9,101 bases of DNA from CAYVQU01 sp964453155 (lineage in GTDB: Bacteria > Chloroflexota > Anaerolineae > Anaerolineales > UBA11858). The notes below the pieces were generated by a model. It was not told where the DNA came from and did not search any database. It saw nothing but the letters and a program-made list of their open reading frames with translations. Every line of letters starts with the position of its first letter. Position 1 is the first letter of the stretch. Below, in pieces: positions 1 through 5,334 of the stretch. Both the position numbers and the translations under genes were made by a program. Where the stretch lies: positions 1-9,101 of the forward strand of contig CAYVQU010000197.1 in the NCBI GenBank assembly GCA_964453155.1. Reading direction: 5' to 3'.

Positions 1-19
1 AACTTTTGCTGTTTTGAGG

Positions 20-38
20 AGGGTCTAGCACCCTTTTT
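20..38 (+). terminator. Weak hairpin with T-run, possible terminator of an upstream gene
   Basis: AGGGT (20-24) pairs with ACCCT (30-34) around a 5-base loop, and the T-run continues to 38. The stem is only 5 bp (one further G-T pair is possible), so this is a weak candidate. It would end a plus-strand gene lying left of the window and isolate the HAD gene that starts at 91. Confidence 0.3.
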
Positions 39-90
39 GCAGTAGAGTCTTAAATTGGAATAGAGAATTTTGGATCGGAAGGGGAACTCT

Positions 91-900
91 ATGGTCAAAA
101 TCAATTCAGATTTATTGAAAAACATTACCTGTTTTGTGTTTGATATGGACGGGACGATTTTCCTGGGGGATAAACTGCTGCCCGGGGCTGCGGATTTGAT
201 AAGTTATCTGCGCACCGCTGGAATTCCCCATTATTATTTGACCAATAATTCATCGCGCTCGAAATTAGATTATGTCGGCAAGTTGACAAATTTAGGTTTG
301 ACGGTGACAGCCGAAAATATTCTAACCTCGGGCGAAGCGACTGCCATATACCTGCACCGTGAAAAACCGGGGGCGCGGTTATTTGTTGTGGGGACGCCTT
401 CTCTTGAAGTGGAGTTTACCCGTTTTGGTTTCGATCTGGTTCAAACAGATCCCGATTACGCCGTTTTAGGGTTTGACACCACCCTGACTTACGAGAAAAT
501 TTGGAAATTGTGCGATTTTGTGCGAGCCGGAGTGCCATATATTGCCACTCATCCCGATATCAATTGTCCAACAGAAACTGGTTTTATGCCCGATATCGGC
601 GCCATGATGGAGCTGGTTGCCATTTCGACCGGTGGCCGCCGCCCAGATGTGATCGTTGGCAAACCTCATGAACCGATCGTTGCCGCGATTTTGGAGAAAA
701 CGGGGTTCGAACTCTCTCAAATTGCGATGGTCGGAGACCGGCTTTACACCGATATCGCTCTTGGCGCTGTGGGGATCACCACCATCCTGGTACTTAGCGG
801 TGAAGCCCAAAGAGAAGATATCCCTGCCGCGCCAATCAAGCCCGATTTGGTTGTAGAGAATGTCGGTGAGTTATTGAAAATATTGGTCGAAATGAATTAG
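91..900 (+). CDS. HAD-IIA family hydrolase (NagD / 4-nitrophenylphosphatase-like sugar or nucleotide phosphatase)
   Basis: A soluble cytoplasmic phosphatase of the haloacid dehalogenase superfamily, subclass IIA, expected to hydrolyse small phosphomonoesters. All four HAD motifs are visible: motif I DMDGT with nucleophile D18 and acid/base D20; motif II TNNSS with T51; motif III GKP with K191; motif IV VGDRLYTD with D216 and D221. The central part, about residues 80-185, is the C2-type cap. At 269 aa it matches the usual 250-280 aa of the family. I start at ATG 91 because GGAAGGGG (77-84) sits about 6 bases upstream. A TTG at 70 would add seven residues but has no better ribosome site. It is the only plus-strand gene and converges with the minus-strand gene ending at 957. 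The exact substrate cannot be read from the sequence, since NagD, AraL and phosphoglycolate phosphatases share these motifs. Confidence 0.93.
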   Translation: MVKINSDLLKNITCFVFDMDGTIFLGDKLLPGAADLISYLRTAGIPHYYLTNNSSRSKLDYVGKLTNLGLTVTAENILTSGEATAIYLHREKPGARLFVVGTPSLEVEFTRFGFDLVQTDPDYAVLGFDTTLTYEKIWKLCDFVRAGVPYIATHPDINCPTETGFMPDIGAMMELVAISTGGRRPDVIVGKPHEPIVAAILEKTGFELSQIAMVGDRLYTDIALGAVGITTILVLSGEAQREDIPAAPIKPDLVVENVGELLKILVEMN

Positions 901-956
901 ATCATATGGGCAGCGTGGTCTAAAAATGCCAACCCGCACGTATCACGCTTCAAATA

Positions 957-1763
957 TCATTTGGCTGTGGTTGGAAACCTGAATTCGTAATTGTCGAACA
1001 GAATTGTCGCTGTTTCCCCCGCTTCCGAGAGACCGATAGCCAGACCGACTTGTCCTTCAGACGCGTGGCTGCCGGTGGTTTGGCCAACCAGTTCCCCATT
1101 GATGAGAATATAAATATCATCAGATTGGGCCACGACTTCTAGTTGGTTGGCTTCCCCCGCTTTGAGTGCCGCGCTGTAAGTTGAATCAATTAGCGTAGTC
1201 CATTCCTGGTTGTATACAGAGAGCACTCGAAAATATTCACCATCGCGAATTTCGAGATAGTAGTAACCATCATCATTGTTCCAAAAAACCACCCCATATT
1301 GGGCCGCGCGATTATCACTCGTATTTTGAGCTTCAACCGAGAGATAAAAATCGCTAACTGTATCGGAGCGAGGCCAGATGCGCCATACAAATCCCTGTTT
1401 GGCAACTGCCTCCCACTTGTAAACTCCATTGATGGCGGTGGTCATTGTGGTGTAATCGTCGTCAATTTCACCAGTTAACCACTCGTTTTCGTTTTCATAG
1501 AATGAATCATAAATGGAAAGCGGCCAACTCCGAGCCGTATCGATGACCGCCAGTTGCATTTGAACCGCGGCAGTTGCCGTTGCTGCAACCTGGGTAGCTT
1601 GCTGGTTGCGGCCCTGGGTCCACTGTGAAAAAGTTCGAAATGCAAAAAAAAGAAACCCCGCGGCCCCACAGAACAAGATCAGAACAACCGCCGCGATCAC
1701 TCCCCACTGTCCGAGCGTAGGTTGATTCTGATCCCAATGGGGAGTTGGCTGCGATCCGTTCAT
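957..1763 (-). CDS. Membrane-anchored protein with extracytoplasmic jelly-roll (LamG/DUF1080-like) domain
   Basis: A 268-aa single-pass membrane protein of unknown role. A short proline/glutamine-rich cytoplasmic tail (1-18) precedes one hydrophobic segment (about 19-42). Next comes an alanine/glutamine-rich linker (52-72), then a C-terminal beta-sandwich-like domain (about 85-265) rich in Trp, Tyr and Asp. Its pattern (YGVVFWNNDDGYYYLEI, a later ILINGELVGQ strand, and a final ILFDNYEF strand) resembles concanavalin-like LamG/DUF1080 domains, which often bind or cleave glycans. No glycosidase catalytic pair can be assigned, so no enzyme activity is claimed. The start is ATG 1763, one base after the stop of the upstream methyltransferase gene, which implies translational coupling; an ATG at 1796 would overlap that gene in another frame and adds an 11-residue unrelated head. 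There is no good separate ribosome site. The domain call is a fold-level guess; the membrane topology is firmer. Confidence 0.75.
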   Translation of the reverse strand: MNGSQPTPHWDQNQPTLGQWGVIAAVVLILFCGAAGFLFFAFRTFSQWTQGRNQQATQVAATATAAVQMQLAVIDTARSWPLSIYDSFYENENEWLTGEIDDDYTTMTTAINGVYKWEAVAKQGFVWRIWPRSDTVSDFYLSVEAQNTSDNRAAQYGVVFWNNDDGYYYLEIRDGEYFRVLSVYNQEWTTLIDSTYSAALKAGEANQLEVVAQSDDIYILINGELVGQTTGSHASEGQVGLAIGLSEAGETATILFDNYEFRFPTTAK

Positions 1764-1764
1764 T

Positions 1765-2637
1765 TTATGCTTTGAGCCGCTTGTGGGCCAGATCAATGTA
1801 TTCGGCCTCTAGCTCATATCCAACAAAGTGCCGTCCGGTATCCCGTGCAGCCAAAGCTGTAGATCCGCTGCCCATAAACGGATCGAGAATAATCTCATCT
1901 TCAAAAGTATAGAGTTCAATTAATCGGCGGGGGAGTTCAACCGGGAAAGGGGCTGGATGTCCGATCCGGGAGGCGGCAACGGTCGGGAACTGCCAGACGC
2001 TCTTTGTCAATTCCAAAAAATCGTCGCGTTCAATGGTGGGGCTGCGGCCCTGTTTGTCTCGTTTAAACTGTCCTTTTGAGAATACTAAAATATATTCGTG
2101 GACATCCCGTAAAGTCGGGTTGCTGGCTGATTTCCAACTTCCCCAGGCTGTGGATGAACCCACACTCGAGCCTTTATCCCAGATGATTTCTCCCCTCATC
2201 AAAAATCCGACGCTGATCATGATCTGGGATATGAAAGCATTGAGCGGAATATAAGGTTTTCGCCCCAAATTGGCTATGTTGACCGCCGCCCGCCCGCCGG
2301 GTACTAAAACACGATATGTTTCCCGGAAAACTTGTTCCAGGAGTGACAGATATTCATCCAGGGTTAAGTCTTCATCATATTCTTTCCGAGCATTATAAGG
2401 TGGGGAAGTTACCATCAGGTGGATTGAAGAATCCGGTAAATGGTGCATATCTTCGCTCGAGGCTGGGATAATATGATCTAAGGTTTTGGGTGAGATGGGA
2501 TTTTCAACGTAAGGGCCAGAACTGGATTCTCCCGCCTGATGAGCATACATCCGGCTGTTATAGAACAGGCTGGCATCGTGACTGGCCCGGCCCTTCGAGC
2601 CAAAACGTGAAGTTTGAGTTTTATTTGCCTTCGACAT
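1765..2637 (-). CDS. Site-specific DNA methyltransferase, beta class (N4-cytosine or N6-adenine), no partner nuclease visible
   Basis: A 290-aa SAM-dependent amino-methyltransferase. The catalytic motif IV TSPPYN (77-82) comes first, and the SAM-binding motif I DPFMGSGST (252-260) lies near the C-terminus. This order defines the beta class. Motif X-like HPAPFPVELPRRLI (227-240) directly precedes motif I, as is normal. SPPY rather than DPPY/NPPY leans towards N4-cytosine, but SPPY enzymes that methylate adenine exist, so the target base is open. The first 45 or so residues are polar and probably disordered. ATG 2637 is chosen; the open frame extends to a TTG at 2673 without a ribosome site, and AGG a few bases before 2637 is weak too, so the start is moderately sure. 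No restriction endonuclease gene is adjacent; the downstream partner is a membrane protein starting one base after the stop. It could be an orphan regulatory methylase or a remnant of a restriction-modification system. Confidence 0.9.
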   Translation of the reverse strand: MSKANKTQTSRFGSKGRASHDASLFYNSRMYAHQAGESSSGPYVENPISPKTLDHIIPASSEDMHHLPDSSIHLMVTSPPYNARKEYDEDLTLDEYLSLLEQVFRETYRVLVPGGRAAVNIANLGRKPYIPLNAFISQIMISVGFLMRGEIIWDKGSSVGSSTAWGSWKSASNPTLRDVHEYILVFSKGQFKRDKQGRSPTIERDDFLELTKSVWQFPTVAASRIGHPAPFPVELPRRLIELYTFEDEIILDPFMGSGSTALAARDTGRHFVGYELEAEYIDLAHKRLKA

Positions 2638-2698
2638 TACCTGGAATGATACCCTAAAACCCCCATTTCGCAAATTTTGTGGGTGCTTTGATATGTGC

Positions 2699-2733
2699 TC
2701 GGACCCTGATTCTAAATAAAAATCAGGGTCCGA
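2699..2733 (-). terminator. 13-bp perfect hairpin between the methyltransferase and MltR-like genes
   Basis: Bases 2699-2711 pair perfectly with 2721-2733 around a 9-base AT-rich loop (2712-2720). It lies 28 bases after the stop of the MltR-like gene on the minus strand. Stem strength and position suit a terminator, but neither side has a U-tract, so factor-dependent termination, mRNA 3'-end protection or a short repeat element are alternatives. Confidence 0.5.
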
Positions 2734-2761
2734 ATACCTAGAAATCTAAAATTGACATATG

Positions 2762-3286
2762 TTATTCATTTTCGATTAAAATGAACTCATCCGGGGATTT
2801 GCGGCGTTCTTTTTCTGCAATTTGGGTTCGTAAAGCTAAGTGTTGGGATAAGATCGTGGAAGCGAAGACGAATAGGTGGCGGGGTGTTCGGGTTTCACCC
2901 GGAAGGAGCATATCCCGCGGGATCTTCAACCGGAAACATTTTTCGCGCACGCCATTATCGGAAAATGAAGCGACCTCGACATCACTCACAAAAATATTGC
3001 GCATTTCGTAAATTAGATTGAGATCGTGGTATTCATTTGGGCTGATCAAACCCAAGCCAAATGCGGCTTTCAGGCGGGCGTTGAAACTACACAGGGGGCC
3101 TTCATCTGTAATTAAAATCCCCATTTCGGCCGCTTTGAAGACAAAAAAACAAGAGAGCAATTGACCCAAATTGGTTTCAAGATAGGCAGCCCCCAAAATC
3201 GCAGTTGTCCGATCGCTTTTGTGTTGAAACTCGGCGCTGAGCTTCTCCCATTCAGTCTCGTTCTTCATTGGTTTTATTGTGGACAT
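2762..3286 (-). CDS. MltR-like protein (mannitol repressor family fold), function unknown
   Basis: A 174-aa helical, soluble protein. The core at residues 24-107 follows the pattern of E. coli MltR: an acidic/aromatic helix with AAYLETNLGQLL, then GPLCSFNARLKAAFGLGLI, then NEYHDLNLIYEMRN and a short acidic tail. In E. coli, MltR represses the mannitol operon, but it has no classical helix-turn-helix, and many homologues occur away from mannitol genes. Here there is no mannitol transporter or dehydrogenase nearby, so a mannitol role is not supported. ATG 3286 is chosen because GAGGAAG lies about 6 bases upstream and a promoter sits at the right distance; an upstream in-frame start at 3337 lies above the promoter. 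The C-terminus (155-174) is charged. Confidence is good for the family and low for function. A toxin-antitoxin or DUF4145-like helical scaffold role is conceivable but not shown. Confidence 0.72.
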   Translation of the reverse strand: MSTIKPMKNETEWEKLSAEFQHKSDRTTAILGAAYLETNLGQLLSCFFVFKAAEMGILITDEGPLCSFNARLKAAFGLGLISPNEYHDLNLIYEMRNIFVSDVEVASFSDNGVREKCFRLKIPRDMLLPGETRTPRHLFVFASTILSQHLALRTQIAEKERRKSPDEFILIENE

Positions 3287-3308
3287 TGTAGCTTCCTCGG
3301 TGGGGTGG

Positions 3309-3337
3309 ATTATCGAGATTAATATCGTCGGTAACAA
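3309..3337 (-). promoter_or_regulatory. Sigma-70-type promoter for the MltR-like gene
   Basis: On the minus strand, TTGTTA (3337-3332) and GATAAT (3314-3309) are separated by exactly 17 bp. Transcription would start near 3302, leaving a leader of about 16 bases that still holds the ribosome site before ATG 3286. Confidence 0.5.
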
Positions 3338-3353
3338 TCAAATAGGACACCCC

Positions 3354-3371
3354 CACACCCTTAAGTGTGTG
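3354..3371. promoter_or_regulatory. 18-bp near-palindrome upstream of the MltR-like promoter
   Basis: CACACCCTTAAGTGTGTG is symmetric except for one mismatched pair. It lies 17 bases upstream of the proposed -35 box, a position suited to an activator or repressor site. The wider gap 3287-3522 otherwise holds the promoter above and no gene I can support. Confidence 0.3.
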
Positions 3372-3522
3372 ATGGTTTGGCGCTGAAATTTTTTCGTCAC
3401 ACCTGAGTAAATATTGGTTTGAACAGCCTTTTTTCCGATACCCTCCGAAATTTACTTCGTGTGCAATCGTTTTCAATGATACCAAATTAATAAGCTTAAG
3501 ACGCCATTCTCGAGGATCGATT

Positions 3523-4104
3523 CTACCCCGCCTGATTTATTTCCTCAAAACGAAAACAGTCGACGGTATGATCGTTTACCATCCCCACTGCCTGCATGAA
3601 AGCATAACAAATGGTGGGCCCCACAAAGTTGAACCCTCGTTTTTTAAGGGCCTTGCTCATGGCTTCAGATTCAGCCGTTTTGGCGGGGAGTTGCGACATC
3701 GAAGTCCACCCATTCACGATGGGTTTTCCGTCGACAAATTGCCATAAGTACTCACTAAAGGAACCAAATTCTGCCTGGATCTTTAAAAATCCGCGTGCAT
3801 TTTTTATCGCGCTCTGGATTTTTAGTCGATTACGAATGATCCCAGGATTGTTCATTAGCTCTTCAAATTTTGCGTCATTGTATTGGGCAATTTTCTCCGC
3901 ATCAAAGTTATCGAATGCGGCCCAATAGTTTTCTCGTTTCTTGAGAATAGTGCTCCAACTTAATCCCGCCTGGGCCCCATCGAGAATAAGTTTCGCAAAT
4001 AGCAATTGATCATCATGAACGGGTAACCCCCACTCCTCGTCATGATATTGAACCATCAGTGGGTCGGTGCCACACCACTCACAGCGAAATTTGTCAGCCG
4101 CCAT
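3523..4104 (-). CDS. tag: DNA-3-methyladenine glycosylase I
   Basis: Removes 3-methyladenine from alkylated DNA to start base excision repair; cytoplasmic, helix-hairpin-helix superfamily. The protein is 193 aa against 187 in E. coli. The zinc-snap ligands line up: C8, H21, H179 and C183 (motifs RCEWC, YHDEEWG, NDHTVDC). The substrate pocket segment QAGLSW (45-50), the GIIRNRLKI motif (88-96) and KALKKRGFNFVGPTICYAFMQ (151-171) are all conserved. Asp42 stands where E. coli Tag has Glu38, a conservative exchange. ATG 4104 has GGAG 8 bases upstream. The preceding gene on the same strand (4120-4305) ends 15 bases away, so the two probably share a transcript. I see no clear terminator after the stop. 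Confidence 0.95.
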   Translation of the reverse strand: MAADKFRCEWCGTDPLMVQYHDEEWGLPVHDDQLLFAKLILDGAQAGLSWSTILKKRENYWAAFDNFDAEKIAQYNDAKFEELMNNPGIIRNRLKIQSAIKNARGFLKIQAEFGSFSEYLWQFVDGKPIVNGWTSMSQLPAKTAESEAMSKALKKRGFNFVGPTICYAFMQAVGMVNDHTVDCFRFEEINQAG

Positions 4105-4119
4105 ACCAGCGCTCCGGGG

Positions 4120-4305
4120 TTATTTGACAATCTTTTTTTTAGGATACAAACGTTTTGGACTGCAGATGTTTTCTTTTTTACGCGCTACCCGGCCACAATC
4201 AGTGCAGACGAACTCGGCATAGCGAACCAGTTTCTTATATTCTTTGAAATTGGTGTTGACATACCCCTGTTTTTCCAGGTCACACAGCGATTTGTTGAGA
4301 ACCAT
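4120..4305 (-). CDS. Small four-cysteine (zinc-ribbon-like) protein, copy 1
   Basis: A 61-aa basic protein I cannot name. It carries CTDCGRVARKKENIC followed by PKRLY, with cysteines at 8, 34, 37 and 48; a CxxC plus two further Cys is compatible with one zinc site. The C-terminus is lysine-rich, which suggests binding to nucleic acid, but this is inference. About 26 of 57 aligned residues match the neighbouring 59-aa gene at 4428-4607, and all four cysteines are shared, so the two are diverged tandem duplicates. ATG 4305 has an excellent ribosome site, GGAGG (4315-4311), and an extended -10 promoter lies at 4374-4366. It ends 15 bases before tag and likely forms a short operon with it. Confidence 0.82.
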   Translation of the reverse strand: MVLNKSLCDLEKQGYVNTNFKEYKKLVRYAEFVCTDCGRVARKKENICSPKRLYPKKKIVK

Positions 4306-4344
4306 CAGCGCCTCCTTCTTATTTTGATTGAACCTTCAGATCAG

Positions 4345-4374
4345 GGTAAAACATCTGGCTTTACCATTATAACA
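4345..4374 (-). promoter_or_regulatory. Extended -10 promoter with overlapping start-site hairpin, upstream of the copy 1 gene
   Basis: On the minus strand TGTTATAAT (4374-4366) is a perfect extended -10 element; no good -35 is seen, as expected for this type. Directly after it GGTAAA and TTTACC (4365-4360 and 4350-4345) form a 6-bp inverted repeat covering the expected start site. This could be an operator or a 5' leader hairpin. The leader to ATG 4305 would be about 55 bases. Confidence 0.5.
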
Positions 4375-4381
4375 ATGCTTT

Positions 4382-4425
4382 TTCAAAGCCCAGCCCAAGT
4401 TTTTCAAACCTGGCTGGGCTTTGAA
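4382..4425 (-). terminator. 14-bp hairpin terminator directly after the copy 2 gene
   Basis: Bases 4382-4395 pair perfectly with 4412-4425 around a 16-base loop. The stem begins 2 bases after the stop codon at 4428 on the minus strand. The downstream side is A-rich rather than U-rich, so intrinsic termination may be weak, but the placement between one gene's stop and the next gene's promoter fits a terminator. Confidence 0.65.
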
Positions 4426-4427
4426 TT

Positions 4428-4607
4428 TCACTTATCCGATTTTCCTTTTTTGTAAAGTTTTTTAGGTTTGCAGAGATTTTTTTTCTTGGCGGCCACCCGG
4501 CCACAATTCTTGCAGACGTATTTTCCGGGATGGATCAAAGCTTGATAATTATCGAAACTCGATTTGAGGTAATCGCGATGTTTGATATCGCATAATGTTT
4601 TTGCCAT
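4428..4607 (-). CDS. Small four-cysteine (zinc-ribbon-like) protein, copy 2
   Basis: A 59-aa lysine-rich protein of unknown function. It begins MAKTLCDIKHRDYL, carries CKNCGRVAAKKKNLCKPKKL (32-51) and ends GKSDK. Cysteines at 6, 32, 35 and 46 match those of copy 1 (4120-4305) in number and spacing, with about 46% identity over 57 positions. Conservation is strongest in CxxCGRVA and in the final C-x-PK-x-LY. ATG 4607 is supported by AGGAG (4618-4614) seven bases upstream and by a sigma-70-type promoter at 4705-4678. It has its own promoter and a hairpin after its stop, so it seems to be transcribed separately from copy 1 and tag. The preserved cysteines despite divergence argue that both copies are functional. 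Confidence 0.82.
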   Translation of the reverse strand: MAKTLCDIKHRDYLKSSFDNYQALIHPGKYVCKNCGRVAAKKKNLCKPKKLYKKGKSDK

Positions 4608-4677
4608 TTACTGCTCCTGATAAATTCGAATTTGGCGGGGTCTCTAGATGTAATTTCTGAGGGCCACGCAAACCTAA

Positions 4678-4705
4678 ATTATCTATATTTTATCCCCTTG
4701 GTCAA
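4678..4705 (-). promoter_or_regulatory. Promoter for the copy 2 gene
   Basis: On the minus strand TTGACC (4705-4700) and GATAAT (4683-4678) are 16 bp apart. Transcription would start near 4671, giving a leader of about 64 bases to ATG 4607. Confidence 0.55.
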
Positions 4706-4733
4706 GTTAATAATTCAGAAGAAATTTTGACAA

Positions 4734-5150
4734 TCAGGTGTTTGCTTCCCCTACGTGTTCGACCGATTTTTGGATCAATTCGCGTAAGACAGCTTGGTCA
4801 ACATCCTCGAGTTTTTTGAGGTATAAGCAGGCTTTTCCGGTGGTATATTTGCCCAGTTTGGCGAGTAGGGTTTCATATTCTGAAAACCCGGACATGATGT
4901 ACAAAGTTAATGCCTGTTTACGGGGGGCAAAACCGGTTTGGAACCATTCACCCTCCCGTCCGCTGGCGTATTTATATTTATAGCGTCCAAAACCAATGAT
5001 GCTGCTGCCCCACATGACCGGTGGTTCTCCGGTGATCTCCTTCATCAGTTCTAGCATCATAAAACTATCGTTGCGGCGCTGATCATTTTCAACCGAGTTG
5101 AGGAAACTATTTGCACTGTTATCGGTCGGCTGAGTCTTGAGTTGGGCCAT
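4734..5150 (-). CDS. DUF1801 domain protein (YdhG-like)
   Basis: A 138-aa soluble protein covering a complete DUF1801 domain (about 24-132). The family pattern is clear: RRNDSFMMLELMKEITGEPP at the start, then MWGSSIIGFGRYKYKY, GEWFQTGFAPRKQALTLYI, and a C-terminal GKACLYLKKLEDVDQAVLRE block. Members such as B. subtilis YdhG are described as frataxin-like iron-binding proteins, but many are uncharacterised, and iron binding is not provable here. ATG 5150 is chosen for its AGGAG ribosome site five to six bases upstream; the open frame extends to 5240 but that part overlaps the promoter. A -10 element at 5201-5196 gives it its own transcription unit. Neighbours do not add a functional hint. Confidence 0.88.
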   Translation of the reverse strand: MAQLKTQPTDNSANSFLNSVENDQRRNDSFMMLELMKEITGEPPVMWGSSIIGFGRYKYKYASGREGEWFQTGFAPRKQALTLYIMSGFSEYETLLAKLGKYTTGKACLYLKKLEDVDQAVLRELIQKSVEHVGEANT

Positions 5151-5195
5151 GATTGTCTCCTGGAACGAATAAATTGGACGGATTTTCTCTAATTT

Positions 5196-5201
5196 ATTAT
5201 A
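5196..5201 (-). promoter_or_regulatory. -10 element of the DUF1801 gene
   Basis: A perfect TATAAT on the minus strand, about 46 bases upstream of ATG 5150. The region 17 bp further upstream only partly matches a -35 box (GAC core), so this rests mainly on the -10 and its position. Confidence 0.45.
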
Positions 5202-5238
5202 CCTATGAAATAAAAACGGTCCCGGAATAAAAAATAAC

Positions 5239-5256
5239 ACTTAGGGAGTGCTAAGT
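5239..5256 (-). terminator. Second terminator hairpin after prolyl oligopeptidase
   Basis: On the minus strand ACTTAG pairs with CTAAGT around a 6-base loop, then GTTATTTTTT follows. The stem is short but the U-tract is good. It follows the stronger hairpin at 5269-5297, giving a tandem terminator. Confidence 0.5.
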
Positions 5257-5268
5257 ATTTATAAAATA

Positions 5269-5297
5269 GCCCGCGGTTCGATAAAAGAACCGCGGGC
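5269..5297 (-). terminator. Main terminator hairpin after prolyl oligopeptidase
   Basis: GCCCGCGGTTC (5269-5279) pairs perfectly with 5287-5297 around a 7-base loop: an 11-bp GC-rich stem. On the minus strand it lies 37 bases after the stop codon and is followed by TATTTTATAAAT, a moderate U-rich tail. Confidence 0.75.
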
Positions 5298-5334
5298 CAA
5301 TTGAACCGCTTTCTGGGGGTGACAGCCTGACTTA

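Noticed and set aside
2752..2780. Plus-strand TTGACA with ATTAAA at 17 bp
   Set aside because: It would drive transcription antisense into the MltR-like gene with no plus-strand gene to express; likely chance in AT-rich sequence.
3252..3485. 77-codon minus-strand open frame upstream of the MltR-like gene
   Set aside because: It overlaps the MltR-like start and its promoter, has no convincing ribosome site, and its residues resemble no protein pattern.
4042..4455. 137-codon plus-strand open frame
   Set aside because: It runs antisense through tag, both hairpin and promoter signals and the small cysteine gene, all of which have better support.
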